Shown: piece by piece, positions 25,791-34,743 of the stretch
Layout: each line of letters begins with the position of its first letter
How positions within the stretch are numbered: the first letter of the stretch is position 1
DNA from: an uncultured Prevotella sp.
GTDB taxonomy: Bacteria > Bacteroidota > Bacteroidia > Bacteroidales > Bacteroidaceae
Direction of reading: 5' to 3'
DNA length: 64,000 nucleotides
Assembly (NCBI GenBank): GCA_905196835.1
Contig: CAJJWN010000003.1
Location: 62,001 to 126,000 of the forward strand
Translations under genes and position numbers: made by a program
Notes under the pieces: model-generated
Seen by the model: the letters and a program-made list of their open reading frames with translations, nothing else
Told to the model about the DNA's origin: nothing
The model's database searches: none

Positions 25791-26528
25791 ATGAAGATAG
25801 GACTTTTCATACCATGCTACGTCGATGCCCTTTACCCCGAAGTGGGCGTCGCGGCATACAAGCTTCTCAAGCATTTGCAGGTAGACGTGACCTACCCAAT
25901 GAACCAGACGTGCTGCGGTCAGCCCATGGCAAACGCCGGTTTCGAGCGGAAAGCCGTGCCCCTGGCCGAGCGTTACGACGACATGTTCAAGGCGTTCGAC
26001 TACGTAGTGGCTCCTTCGGCCAGCTGCGCCGCCTTCATAAGGCTCAACTATCCGCGCCTGATGAAGGGCAAGCGGCGGTGCGAAACGGCCGAGAAGACCA
26101 TGGACATATGCGAGTTCCTGCACGACGTGCTGCGCGTAACGTCGCTGCCGGGCAAGTTCCCCCACAAGGTGAGCCTGCACAACTCGTGCCACGGTGTGCG
26201 CGAGCTCGGCCTCTCGTCGCCGTCGGAACGCAACATACCCAAGTTCAACAAAATCAAGGACTTGCTCTCTCTCGTCGAAGGCGTAACCGTCGTCGAGCCT
26301 GAACGCGTTGACGAATGCTGCGGCTTCGGCGGCATGTTCTCAATCGAAGAGCCTGCCGTGTCAACACGAATGGGCATCGACAAGCTGGAAAGGCACATCG
26401 CCACGGGCGCGGAATACGTCACCGGGCCTGACAGCTCGTGCCTGATGCACCTCGAAGGTGTGGCTCGCAGGCAGAAGAAAGACATAAAATTCATCCACGT
26501 TGTACAAATATTAGCGGCAGGACTATGA
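25791..26528 (+). CDS. lutA: Lactate utilisation protein A, Fe-S oxidoreductase
   Basis: 245 residues from MKIGLFIPCY; a longer in-frame start at 25572 lies upstream of the promoter in a repeat and is rejected. Two CCG motifs (QTCCGQPM and DECCGFGGMFS) are the heterodisulfide-reductase-type cysteine boxes of LutA/YkgE. With LutB and LutC it forms the iron-sulfur enzyme that oxidises L-lactate to pyruvate, in the cytosol. It overlaps lutB by four bases (ATGA). Confidence 0.93.
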   Translation: MKIGLFIPCYVDALYPEVGVAAYKLLKHLQVDVTYPMNQTCCGQPMANAGFERKAVPLAERYDDMFKAFDYVVAPSASCAAFIRLNYPRLMKGKRRCETAEKTMDICEFLHDVLRVTSLPGKFPHKVSLHNSCHGVRELGLSSPSERNIPKFNKIKDLLSLVEGVTVVEPERVDECCGFGGMFSIEEPAVSTRMGIDKLERHIATGAEYVTGPDSSCLMHLEGVARRQKKDIKFIHVVQILAAGL

Positions 26529-27913
26529 GCACACTACATTCAAAAGCGGCGCAACGCTTTCAGGAAACCAACAAGGACGCACGCTGGCACGACGACACTT
26601 TCTGGTCGCTCCGCGCCAAGCGCGACGACATGGCGCACGGACTTGACGAGTGGGAGCAGCTGCGCGACGCGGCCAGCGCCATCAAGCGGCACACCGTAAC
26701 GCATCTTGACCGCTACCTGGAGCAGTTTGCCGACAACGCCGAACGCAACGGCGTACACGTGCATTGGGCGAAAGACGCGGCGGAGTTCAACTCCACCGTG
26801 CTGTCAATACTCCAAGAGCACGGCGTAAAGAAGATGGTAAAGAGCAAGTCGATGCTGACCGAAGAGTGCGGCATGAACCCTTACCTTGAAAGCCACGGCA
26901 TAGACGTGGTGGAGACAGACCTCGGCGAACGCATACTGCAACTGATGCACAAGCAGCCATGCCACATAGTAGTGCCTGCGGTACACATCAAGCAGGAGGA
27001 GGTTGGTCGCCTCTTCGAGGAGAAGCTGGGGAGCGAGAAGGGCAACTATGACCCTACCTATCTTACCTACCAGGCACGCCTCAGCCTGCGCAACGAGTTC
27101 ATGACGGCCGGCGCGGGCATGACCGGTGCCAACTTCGGAGTTGCCGAGACGGGCGACGTTGTGGTATGTACCAACGAGGGAAACGCCGACATGTCAACCT
27201 CCATGCCGCGGCTTCACATCGTGGCGATGGGCTTGGAGAAGGTGGTGCCCGACTACCGTTCGCTGGCCGTGTTCCAGCGTCTGCTGTGCCGGGCGGCCAC
27301 GGGTCAGCCTACTACATCGTTCACGTCGCACTTCCGCAAGGCGCGGCCTGGAGCCGAGATGCACATCGTGCTCGTGGACAACGGCCGCACAAGCATCATC
27401 AGCCAGCCCGAACACTGGGAGACGCTAAAGTGCATACGCTGCGGCTCGTGCATGAACACGTGCCCCGTTTACCGCCGAAGCGGAGGCTACTCGTACACTT
27501 ATTTCATACCCGGACCTATCGGAATAAACCTCGGAATGCTGAAAGACAAGGTGCGCTATGCCGACAACGTGAGTGCCTGCACACTGTGTTGCTCGTGCGA
27601 CAACGTGTGCCCCGTCAAGGTAAACCTTTCCGAACAAATATACCGTTGGCGGCAAGGGCTTGACTCAATAGGCAAGGCCGACCCCGTGAAGAAGGCCATG
27701 TCGGTGGGCATGAAGTACCTGTTCAACCATCCTCTGATGTACAACACCGCGCTGAAGTTCGCCCCGTTGGCCAACCACATGCCGCGCGCGCTGATGTACA
27801 ACAAGCTGAACGGCTGGGGCTACGGCCACGAAATGCCCGTGTTCAGCAAGCAGCCGTTCCATGAGATAGCAAAAGACATGCTGAAAAACAACAGTAGAAA
27901 GGAGAAGAAATGA
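26525..27913 (+). CDS. lutB: Lactate utilisation protein B, Fe-S protein
   Basis: 462 residues from the ATG that overlaps the lutA stop. The N-terminal LUD domain carries GANFGVAETGDVVVCTNEGNADMS and LHIVAMGLEKVVPD. Two ferredoxin-like clusters follow: CIRCGSCMNTCP and CTLCCSCDNVCP. It is the middle subunit of the LutABC lactate dehydrogenase. It overlaps lutC by four bases, so the three genes are translationally coupled. Confidence 0.94.
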   Translation: MSTLHSKAAQRFQETNKDARWHDDTFWSLRAKRDDMAHGLDEWEQLRDAASAIKRHTVTHLDRYLEQFADNAERNGVHVHWAKDAAEFNSTVLSILQEHGVKKMVKSKSMLTEECGMNPYLESHGIDVVETDLGERILQLMHKQPCHIVVPAVHIKQEEVGRLFEEKLGSEKGNYDPTYLTYQARLSLRNEFMTAGAGMTGANFGVAETGDVVVCTNEGNADMSTSMPRLHIVAMGLEKVVPDYRSLAVFQRLLCRAATGQPTTSFTSHFRKARPGAEMHIVLVDNGRTSIISQPEHWETLKCIRCGSCMNTCPVYRRSGGYSYTYFIPGPIGINLGMLKDKVRYADNVSACTLCCSCDNVCPVKVNLSEQIYRWRQGLDSIGKADPVKKAMSVGMKYLFNHPLMYNTALKFAPLANHMPRALMYNKLNGWGYGHEMPVFSKQPFHEIAKDMLKNNSRKEKK

Positions 27914-28500
27914 GCACAAAGGAAGAAATACTGTCAACATACAGGCGCAACATGAACGTCAAGGAGCAGTACGACATGCCCGACCTTGACGCGCTGAAGG
28001 GCGTAAAATACGCCGACCCTGTAGCCCAGTTCATCGCCATGAGCAAGGCCGTGGGCGGCGACGTGGTGACGCTTGAGCCGGGCGCGGACGTAAACGAAGC
28101 AATAAGGAAGGCGTACCCTGCGGCAAAGGTCTTCGCCAGCAACGTGCCGGGAATAACCATAGCGCAGCGCAATCCCGACACCGTGGCCTCTGCGCAGGAG
28201 CTGAACGGCACCGACGTAGGCATCGTGCAGGGCGAAATAGGCGTGGCGGAGAACGGCTGCGTGTGGGTGCCGCAGACCATGAAGGAGCGCGCCGTATGCT
28301 TCATCTCCGAATATCTTGTCATCCTGCTTAGCCGCAACAGCATTGTAAGCAACATGCACCAGGCATACAGCCGAGTGCGCATGACCGGCTACGGGTACGG
28401 CTGTTTCATCTCCGGCCCGTCCAAAACGGCCGACATAGCGCAGGCCCTCGTCATGGGGGCGCAGGCCGCGCGCGGCGTAACCGTCATCCTTACAGACTGA
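27910..28500 (+). CDS. lutC: Lactate utilisation protein C
   Basis: 196 residues of the LUD domain family, without Fe-S cysteines. Conserved stretch GTDVGIVQGEIGVAENGCVW, followed by ISEYLVILLSRNSIVSNMHQAY and ending GVTVILTD, fits LutC. It is the third subunit of the lactate oxidation complex. No lactate permease or GntR-type LutR regulator is adjacent. Confidence 0.9.
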   Translation: MSTKEEILSTYRRNMNVKEQYDMPDLDALKGVKYADPVAQFIAMSKAVGGDVVTLEPGADVNEAIRKAYPAAKVFASNVPGITIAQRNPDTVASAQELNGTDVGIVQGEIGVAENGCVWVPQTMKERAVCFISEYLVILLSRNSIVSNMHQAYSRVRMTGYGYGCFISGPSKTADIAQALVMGAQAARGVTVILTD

Positions 28501-28521
28501 CGCCACAAGCCAACCATTTTG

Positions 28522-28631
28522 CGAAAGGCCGCCTTTTGAAGTCCAAAAGGCGGCCTTTCGCGTTGTAAAACATGGCCTTTTGCACACTAAAAGACGGCCT
28601 TTTGCAAACCGTCTGACTATCAACAAGTTAC
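28522..28631. repeat. Family R palindromic repeat (R4) with tail
   Basis: AAAGGCCGCCTTTTGAAGTC with CAAAAGGCGGCCTTT forms a perfect 15-bp stem; further units follow, then the tail CTGACTATCAACAAGTTAC (28613-28631). It could also terminate lutABC transcription. Confidence 0.85.
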
Positions 28632-28653
28632 GCAACAGCCATGAATGGCACTG

Positions 28654-28785
28654 GTTTGAGCCGTCCAAACGGGTCGTTTGGACGGCTCAAACATATAGTT
28701 TGGACGGCTCTTACGTACCGTTTGGACGGCCGATACGGTGCGTACCAACGGCCGGTAGTGTGCGTACTGACCGTTGGCTGTACCG
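28654..28785. repeat. 22-bp tandem array with GTTTGGACGGC core
   Basis: The core GTTTGGACGGC begins at 28676, 28698 and 28720, exactly 22 bases apart. Diverging units start at 28742 and 28764. Just before them, GAGCCGTCCAAAC (28658-28670) is the exact reverse complement of the first core, GTTTGGACGGCTC. Confidence 0.85.
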
Positions 28786-28826
28786 CCACCGGATGCGAAA
28801 TAAAAGGCCGTTTCCTTTCTTTTTAT

Positions 28827-28857
28827 TTTGAAATAAGCGATACTTACACTATTTTTG
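28827..28857 (+). promoter_or_regulatory. Promoter of the FabK-like gene
   Basis: TTTG at 28827-28830 and TATTTTTG at 28850-28857, spacing 19, matching the Bacteroidota consensus. The leader is about 30 bases. Confidence 0.75.
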
Positions 28858-28894
28858 CAGTTAAATTAACATTACATCAAATAAACATCCTACT

Positions 28895-29836
28895 ATGAAA
28901 CAGAACAGAATAACAAGCCTTTTCGGCATACAATACCCCATAGTGCAGGGCGGAATGGTGTGGTGCAGCGGCTGGAGGCTGGCCTCTGCGGTAAGCAACG
29001 CCGGCGGACTGGGCCTGCTCGGGGCTGGCTCGATGCACCCGGAGACTCTGGAGGAGCACATCGCCAAGATGAAAGAAGCCACAGACAAGCCCTGGGGTGT
29101 GAACGTTCCGCTGATGTACCCGGAAATAGACAGGCTGATGAAGCTCATCATCGACAGCGGCGTAAAAATAGTTTTCACCTCGGCAGGCAGCCCAAAGAAG
29201 TTCACCCCGATGCTCCACGAGGCCGGCATTACCGTTGCCCACGTGGTTTCGAGCAGCAAGTTCGCACGCAAGTGCGAGGAAGCCGGGGTAGACGCGGTGG
29301 TGGCCGAGGGCTTTGAGGCAGGCGGACACAACGGCCGCGAGGAGACTACCACGATGACGCTCATACCCCAAGTGCGCCGCGCAACAAGCCTGCCGCTCAT
29401 CGCCGCAGGCGGAATAGCGTCGGGCGAAGCCATGCTCGCATCGATGGTTCTCGGTGCGGAAGGTGTGCAGATAGGCACTCTCTTCGCCCTGACGGAGGAG
29501 AGTTCGGCCGCCGACGCGTTCAAACAGCGTTGCGTTTCGACGGAAGAGGGCGACACGATGCTGTGCCTTAAGAAGCTCGCCCCTACCCGGTTAATAAAGA
29601 ACTCGCTATATAATAAGGTAAAAGAGGCCGAGGACGGCGGAGCGTCTGCCGACGAACTGCGCGCCATCTTGGGGCAGGCGGCGTCAAAGCGCGGCATCTT
29701 CGAGGGCGACATCGACGGCGGAGAGCTTGAAATAGGGCAAGTGGCATCGGCCATAAAGAGCGTCAAACCCGTGTCCGAAGTGATGAAAGAGTTGGTAGAA
29801 GGGTTTGAAAAGGCAAAAGAAAACATGATGGAATAA
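28895..29836 (+). CDS. FMN-dependent nitronate monooxygenase / FabK-type enoyl reductase
   Basis: 313 residues, TIM-barrel flavoprotein. It starts ITSLFGIQYPIVQGGMVWCSG, with the central VVAEGFEAGGHNGREETTTM and LIAAGGIASGEAMLASMVLGAEGVQIGTLF, which bind FMN. The family includes 2-nitropropane dioxygenases and the alternative enoyl-ACP reductase FabK; the motif EAGGHNGR is seen in both, so the reaction is not settled. It has its own promoter preceded by a 22-bp tandem array. Confidence 0.85.
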   Translation: MKQNRITSLFGIQYPIVQGGMVWCSGWRLASAVSNAGGLGLLGAGSMHPETLEEHIAKMKEATDKPWGVNVPLMYPEIDRLMKLIIDSGVKIVFTSAGSPKKFTPMLHEAGITVAHVVSSSKFARKCEEAGVDAVVAEGFEAGGHNGREETTTMTLIPQVRRATSLPLIAAGGIASGEAMLASMVLGAEGVQIGTLFALTEESSAADAFKQRCVSTEEGDTMLCLKKLAPTRLIKNSLYNKVKEAEDGGASADELRAILGQAASKRGIFEGDIDGGELEIGQVASAIKSVKPVSEVMKELVEGFEKAKENMME

Positions 29837-29889
29837 GATAAGAAACACCAAACCACAAGCAAACCAATACCCAATCACAAGCAACCCGA

Positions 29890-30050
29890 CACCCACCCCA
29901 CCCCTCCCAAAGGGAGGGAGCTTAATATGTTTGAGCTAATTAAAACAAAATAAACCGACGAGATGCACTCGTCGGTTTATTGTTTTTATAACACACACCA
30001 GCCGTCAAAGCATATCAAACTCCCTCCCTTTGGGAGGGGTGGGGTGGGTG
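29890..30050. repeat. Inverted repeat, family E (E2)
   Basis: Left arm ACCCACCCCACCCCTCCCAA (29890-29920), right arm CTCCCTCCCTTTGGGAGGGG with TGGGGTGGGT (about 30012-30050). A perfect terminator hairpin lies in its spacer. It separates convergent genes. Confidence 0.87.
29952..29985. terminator. Terminator after the FabK-like gene
   Basis: Perfect 11-bp stem AAACCGACGAG / CTCGTCGGTTT with loop ATGCA, followed by ATTGTTTTT on the plus strand and A-rich sequence on the other side, so it may act in both directions. Confidence 0.8.
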
Positions 30051-30115
30051 TCGGGTTGCTTGTGATTGGGTGTTGGTTTGCTTGTGGTCGGGTGTTTGAT
30101 TTGCCTGAATGGGTA

Positions 30116-31540
30116 CTACTTAAACCCCTTTTTCAGCCACTTGCCGCTGAAAAGGCGGATAAGGAAGATTGTACCGCGCAACGTAAGCTCGACGGCCATC
30201 GCCATCCAGACACCGCGCAGGCCGTATGTTGGGGCAAGATGGGCGGCAAGCGTAAGGCGCACAAGCCACATTGAGGCAAGGTTCATGGTGGCCGGTATGA
30301 GGGTGTCTCCTGCCCCGAGGCACACGCTGTAAGTAACTATTGCGGCGGCGAACATGGGTTCTGCAAATGCTTCTATGCGCAAAGACTGCGAGCCGAGCAG
30401 GCGTACGTCGGCGTCAGGGGTCATCACGCCAATCATCTCCGGCGCAAAGATGTACATCACCATGCCCATGAACGCCATGACACCAATGCCCAAGAAAACC
30501 GTGCGGTAGGCGAAGCTGCGCGCCAGGCGGCGTCGTCCGGCACCGATGCTCTGGCCTACCAGCGTGGTGGCGGCGTCGCCGATGCCGTATCCGGGCATGT
30601 AACACAGGCTCTCGGCGGTGATTGCCAGCGTGTTGGCGGCTATGGCAATGTTGCCCAGCGGGGCGACAATCATGGTGCTTACTATTTGCGCTCCGCTCAT
30701 CATCATGTACTGCGCGCCCATCGGGAGGCTCACCTTGGCCGCGTTGCGCAGGTAATTCCACATGGGCGCGAACGACCATTTCTCATTCTTCAACGACAGT
30801 TCGGGCGACTTTACCGTGGCGAACCATATCAGCATACAGCCCGTAACGACGTATGCCAAGGCTGTACCCAAGGCCGCGCCGGGCACTCCCATGCCCGCTC
30901 CGGGTATTGTCATGTCAACGCCCAGCACCGTGGCGGGACGCGTCTCGTAGATAAGGAAGAAGTTGAAAACCACGTCGAGCAGGCACATCAGTATGCTCAT
31001 GACGCTCGGGACGCGCATGTTGCCCGAGCATTTGAGCATACTCGACGACAAGATGCCTATCTGATAAACGGGCAGCGATAGGCAATATATGGTGAAATAA
31101 GCCGTGGCGTCGCCGCAAATGTCGGCCCCTCCGCCGAGCCAGCGCGGCAAAGGCCCGGCTATGGCTACGCATATTGACGTGAGGATGACGGTGAACAAGG
31201 CCGTAGCCATCAATCCCTGGCGGAACACCTGGCGCGCCTTCTCAAAGTCGTTTGCCCCGATAAAGTGGGCAGCCTGCACCGAAAAGCCGAGCGCGGCGGC
31301 CGACGTTAGGCCGCCGAACAGCCACGTTGTAGACTCCACTATGCCTATTGACGCTGACGCCTTTGCGCCGAGCGAGCCTACCATCGACGCGTCGATGTAG
31401 AACATCATGATTGTAGTAAGCTGGGCGAGGATGGACGGAACGCTGAGCTGCACTATCAAGTTGAGCTTCTGGCTGCCGCTCATCTCCTGTCCGTTGCGTA
31501 TCATCGCCAGCAACGCATTATCCTTACTGCTTGAAAACAT
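30116..31540 (-). CDS. MATE family efflux transporter
   Basis: 474 residues with about twelve membrane helices. The start (QKLNLIVQLSVPSILAQLTTIMMFYIDASMVG) and the internal repeat of the two halves are typical of MATE antiporters, and the second half has GAQYMMMSGAQIVSTMIVAPLGNIAIAANT. It is a second, different MATE from the one at the window start. Drug or metabolite export by sodium or proton exchange is expected. A TAATTTTG box lies only five bases before the start codon, so the transcript may be nearly leaderless. Confidence 0.92.
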   Translation of the reverse strand: MFSSSKDNALLAMIRNGQEMSGSQKLNLIVQLSVPSILAQLTTIMMFYIDASMVGSLGAKASASIGIVESTTWLFGGLTSAAALGFSVQAAHFIGANDFEKARQVFRQGLMATALFTVILTSICVAIAGPLPRWLGGGADICGDATAYFTIYCLSLPVYQIGILSSSMLKCSGNMRVPSVMSILMCLLDVVFNFFLIYETRPATVLGVDMTIPGAGMGVPGAALGTALAYVVTGCMLIWFATVKSPELSLKNEKWSFAPMWNYLRNAAKVSLPMGAQYMMMSGAQIVSTMIVAPLGNIAIAANTLAITAESLCYMPGYGIGDAATTLVGQSIGAGRRRLARSFAYRTVFLGIGVMAFMGMVMYIFAPEMIGVMTPDADVRLLGSQSLRIEAFAEPMFAAAIVTYSVCLGAGDTLIPATMNLASMWLVRLTLAAHLAPTYGLRGVWMAMAVELTLRGTIFLIRLFSGKWLKKGFK

Positions 31541-31544
31541 AGTG

Positions 31545-31552
31545 CAAAATTA
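31545..31552 (-). promoter_or_regulatory. -7 box abutting the MATE start codon
   Basis: TAATTTTG on the minus strand, five bases before the ATG; if used, the mRNA has almost no leader. Confidence 0.4.
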
Positions 31553-31665
31553 CTACTTTTCAAGCAAACACCAACACGCCTGACAGCAAAAAACTCATCT
31601 CTGACAACGGCCATGCGACACATTGGAAACGGTCTGCGACAAAACGGCACGTGGCAGACGTGTAT

Positions 31666-31798
31666 GCAAAAGGCGGCCTTTCGCATTGTAAAAGACGGTC
31701 AATCGCCGTGCAAAAGGCCGTCTTTTAGCGTGTAAAAGACGGCCTTTTGCACGACAAGAAACGGCCTTCGGCCAACTGCCTGACTATCAAGCGGTTGG
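31666..31798. repeat. Family R palindromic repeat (R5) with tail
   Basis: Units AAAAGGCGGCCTTTCGC, AAAAGGCCGTCTTTTAGC and GTAAAAGACGGCCTTTTGC, then the tail CTGACTATCAAGCGGTTGG (31780-31798). Confidence 0.82.
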
Positions 31799-32118
31799 CC
31801 GAAGGCAAAAAAAAACGGCGAGAACTTTTACTCAAAGCTCCCACCTTTCTTATCAACATTAACCATGAAACTTTTTCTTTTGTAAAATCGGAGGCCGTGT
31901 CTTTATCTGCTTTCCCTCGCCCCCGAAACCTGTTGCTGTGATATACAGCAAACAGGGTTGTACATCTTGTTACCTAAATCAATCTTCTTACCTAAACCTA
32001 TTGAAAACTTTTTGCTGCGCCTCACGGCGTCTTTGTCATCCTGTTTTCTTACAATCTTTACCTTAACTTATAACTTAATACCTAACAAACTAACACCTAT
32101 TGTTTTGTTTTGACGATG

Positions 32119-32126
32119 CAAAGATA
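32119..32126 (-). promoter_or_regulatory. Isolated minus-strand -7 box
   Basis: TATCTTTG on the minus strand about 580 bases before the MATE gene; it may start a long leader or a small RNA. Confidence 0.35.
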
Positions 32127-32282
32127 CGGCTGTTTGCGCACACAGCAAAGAAAAACGAGCATATTTTGAATAAAAACGGTTTCTTTTTGACCTAAATCAA
32201 AATAATCTGCCGACAAACATTTATTTGCTCTCTGCAATACGTATGACCTGCGGCGACATTGCGGAACAAGGCCTGTGGCAAC

Positions 32283-32317
32283 AAAAAAGGCGCGGAACAG
32301 GAATGCTGTTCCGCGCC
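32283..32317 (-). terminator. Intrinsic terminator of the FKBP gene
   Basis: Perfect 12-bp stem GGCGCGGAACAG / CTGTTCCGCGCC with loop GAATG and a T run on the minus strand. It lies 24 bases after the FKBP stop. Confidence 0.93.
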
Positions 32318-32340
32318 TTATACCTTATTATATATAAGCA

Positions 32341-32997
32341 CTACTCGGTAATCCATTCGCCTACGGACGCACGGGTATCGGGCACTTCCGTCCCGGCGCG
32401 GTAGTAAGCCTTAAGCTCTATGTCGAATATCAACGTGCTGTAAGCCGGTATTGACGTTGAGCCTGTCGAGCCGTAGCCCAGCCAGTAAGGTATGTACACA
32501 CGCCAATAGTCGCCTATGTGCATGTACTGCAAGGCCGTAGTAAAGCCCGTAACAAGGTCGCCCACACGGAATTTTACCGGCAACGAAGTTTTGCCAGGCT
32601 CGTCGCTTACGTACGACTGGTCGAACACGTAGCCCTCGGCGTACGACGTCGAGGGGACGAGCCGCCCGCGGTAGTTTATCTTCACGGAGTCAGTGAACAT
32701 GGGACAATGCTCGTAGTTAACATCATCGGCTGCACTTGGCCCTTCCCTTAACACCTTCACGGCTATGTAGTCGTTGTCGGTGGTAGGTATGGTGTCCTCC
32801 AAAGCGTAGCTTAGAAACACCTTCCAAGAGCCGTCGGTGTTGGCCTTTGCCGTAGAAAGGATGTCGGAGAAGTAAGCCTCGTTGCGGTTGCGCCAGTCTG
32901 GAAACTCCTCAACGGTGTTGTCGTCCTCGCTGCACGATGCCAGCACCAGCGGCGACAGCAACGCAAAAAGCATCAATATAAGACTGTATTTTTTCAT
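32341..32997 (-). CDS. FKBP-type peptidyl-prolyl isomerase lipoprotein
   Basis: 218 residues with a lipoprotein signal (LILMLFALLSPLVLASC, lipobox LASC). The second half has the FKBP pattern: VKINYRGRLVPS, YVFDQSY, VKFRVGDLVTGFTTALQYMHIGDYWRVYIPYWLGYG and LIFDIELKAYY. It should catalyse proline isomerisation of periplasmic or surface proteins. The start codon directly abuts the stop of glyS, so both are on one transcript. Confidence 0.9.
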   Translation of the reverse strand: MKKYSLILMLFALLSPLVLASCSEDDNTVEEFPDWRNRNEAYFSDILSTAKANTDGSWKVFLSYALEDTIPTTDNDYIAVKVLREGPSAADDVNYEHCPMFTDSVKINYRGRLVPSTSYAEGYVFDQSYVSDEPGKTSLPVKFRVGDLVTGFTTALQYMHIGDYWRVYIPYWLGYGSTGSTSIPAYSTLIFDIELKAYYRAGTEVPDTRASVGEWITE

Positions 32998-34539
32998 TTA
33001 TTGCAATTTTTTAAGCAGGCTCGTAATGCTTACCTTATCCTCGATGATGCCGCGGAGGTCGGCTATGTTGACCCTCTCCTGCTCCATAGTGTCGCGGAAG
33101 CGCAGGGTAACGGTGTTGTTCTCGAGCGTGTCGTGGTCTACGGTTACGCAGTAAGGAGTGCCTATCGCGTCCTGACGGCGGTAACGCTTGCCGATAGAAT
33201 CCTTTTCGTCATACTGGCAGTTGAAGTGGAACTTCAAGTCGTTGATTATCTCGCGGGCCTTCTCAGGCAGTCCGTCTTTCTTCAACAAAGGCATCACGCA
33301 GAGCTTTACCGGGGCGAGGGCGGCCGGCAGTTTGAGCACAACTCGCGTCTCGCCGTTCTCCAACTGTTCCTCGCAGTAAGAGTGGCACATGACGGAGAGG
33401 AACATGCGGTCTACTCCGATAGATGTCTCGATGTCGTAAGGAGTATAGCTTTCGTTGGTCTGCGGGTCGAAGTATTTAATCGACTTGCCCGAAAACTTCT
33501 CGTGCTGCGACAGGTCGAAGTCGGTGCGGCTGTGGATGCCTTCCACCTCCTTGAAGCCGAACGGCATACGGAACTCTATGTCGGTGGCGGCGTTTGCGTA
33601 GTGGGCCAGCTTCTCGTGGTCGTGGAAACGGTAGTTTTCCGCGCCGAAGCCGAGTGCCTGGTGCCACTTCATGCGCAGCTCCTTCCACTTCTGGAACCAC
33701 TCTATTTCTGTGCCGGGCTTGACGAAGAACTGCATCTCCATCTGCTCGAACTCGCGCATACGGAAGATAAACTGGCGCGCAACGATTTCGTTACGGAACG
33801 CCTTTCCTATTTGTGCGATGCCGAAGGGTATTTTCATGCGTCCCGTCTTCTGCACGTTCAGGTAGTTGACGAAGATGCCCTGTGCCGTCTCGGGGCGCAG
33901 GTAGATTTTGTTTGTGGCATCGGCGGCAGAGCCCATCTCGGTAGAGAACATCAGGTTGAACTGGCGCACGTCGGTCCAGTTCTTAGTTCCGCTGATGGGG
34001 TCAACGATGCCTTCGTCCACGATGATTTGCTTCAGCTCCTCCAGGTCAGGGCCTTGCATGGCCTTGGTGTAACGCTCGTGCAGGGCATCGCGCTTCTGCT
34101 GGTGGTCGAGTACGCGGGGATTGGTCTCGCGGAACTTGGCCTCGTCGAACGCGTCGCCAAACTTCTTGCGCGCCTTCTCCACCTCTTTCGCTATTTTCTC
34201 CTCGTACTTCGCTATCTGGTCTTCTATAAGAACGTCGGCGCGGTAACGCTTCTTCGAGTCGCGGTTGTCTATGAGCGGGTCGTTGAAAGCGTCAACGTGG
34301 CCGCTGGCCTTCCATATTGTAGGGTGCATGAAGATGGCCGAGTCGATGCCGACGATGTTCTCGTGAAGCAGCACCATGCTCTTCCACCAGTATTCCTTGA
34401 TATTGTTTTTCAGTTCTACACCGTTCTGTCCGTAGTCGTAAACGGCCGCAAGACCGTCGTAAATGTCGCTGCTCGGGAACACGAAGCCGTACTCCTTGCA
34501 GTGGGACACTATTTTCTTAAAAACATCTTCCTGTGCCAT
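32998..34539 (-). CDS. glyS: Glycyl-tRNA synthetase (alpha2 class)
   Basis: 513 residues, class II synthetase of the eukaryote/archaea-like single-chain type found in Bacteroidota. Motif 2 region (EIVARQFIFRMREFEQMEMQFF) and motif 3-type ending (GVDRMFLSVM) are present, with the anticodon-binding domain at the C-terminus (LAPVKLCVMPLLKKDGLPEKA). It charges tRNA-Gly. It is followed directly by the FKBP gene. Two copies of a strong promoter lie upstream in a perfect 67-bp duplication. Confidence 0.95.
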   Translation of the reverse strand: MAQEDVFKKIVSHCKEYGFVFPSSDIYDGLAAVYDYGQNGVELKNNIKEYWWKSMVLLHENIVGIDSAIFMHPTIWKASGHVDAFNDPLIDNRDSKKRYRADVLIEDQIAKYEEKIAKEVEKARKKFGDAFDEAKFRETNPRVLDHQQKRDALHERYTKAMQGPDLEELKQIIVDEGIVDPISGTKNWTDVRQFNLMFSTEMGSAADATNKIYLRPETAQGIFVNYLNVQKTGRMKIPFGIAQIGKAFRNEIVARQFIFRMREFEQMEMQFFVKPGTEIEWFQKWKELRMKWHQALGFGAENYRFHDHEKLAHYANAATDIEFRMPFGFKEVEGIHSRTDFDLSQHEKFSGKSIKYFDPQTNESYTPYDIETSIGVDRMFLSVMCHSYCEEQLENGETRVVLKLPAALAPVKLCVMPLLKKDGLPEKAREIINDLKFHFNCQYDEKDSIGKRYRRQDAIGTPYCVTVDHDTLENNTVTLRFRDTMEQERVNIADLRGIIEDKVSITSLLKKLQ

Positions 34540-34624
34540 TGAATAAATATGTTTACCTTAATATAAATGTACAAGCGCATCGACGCTTGTTGCAAAATGC
34601 GGCATTTCCGCATCATTTTGCGTG

Positions 34625-34655
34625 CAAAGATAGTGCAAATCGAGTGAAATGCAAA
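34625..34655 (-). promoter_or_regulatory. glyS promoter, proximal copy
   Basis: Minus-strand TTTG (34652-34655), 19-base spacer, TATCTTTG (34625-34632), within the extended element TTTTATTTTGCATTT. It starts transcription about 85 bases before glyS. Confidence 0.75.
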
Positions 34656-34691
34656 ATAAAAGCGTGTTAAACAACCTTTTATTTTCATTTC
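34625..34691. repeat. 67-bp direct repeat, copy 1
   Basis: Identical to 34713-34779; contains the complete promoter. The offset between copies is 88 bases. Confidence 0.92.
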
Positions 34692-34712
34692 CGAGATGCA
34701 GCCTATCTTATC

Positions 34713-34743
34713 CAAAGATAGTGCAAATCGAGTGAAATGCAAA
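34713..34743 (-). promoter_or_regulatory. glyS promoter, distal copy
   Basis: TTTG (34740-34743) and TATCTTTG (34713-34720), spacing 19, in the second copy of the duplication. Confidence 0.72.

Larger units (their letters stand above)
28501..28894. other. Intergenic region lutC to FabK-like gene
   Basis: 394 bases without a gene. It holds family R copy R4, a 22-bp tandem array (28654-28785) and a good promoter (28827-28857). Confidence 0.7.
31541..32340. other. 800-bp intergenic region
   Basis: No credible gene. It holds family R copy R5, a hairpin CCTGTTGCTGT / ACAGCAAACAGG (about 31929-31960), a minus-strand TATCTTTG box (32119-32126) far from any start, and a terminator at 32283-32317. 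The rest is A+T-rich with no recognised structure. Confidence 0.6.

Noticed and set aside
28654..28785. CRISPR array
   Set aside because: The 22-bp units are contiguous without unique spacers, degenerate toward one end and have no cas genes nearby.
33001..34542. 513-codon open frame on the plus strand, opposite glyS
   Set aside because: It is the antisense shadow of a clear glycyl-tRNA synthetase gene; long antisense frames are expected from the codon bias here.
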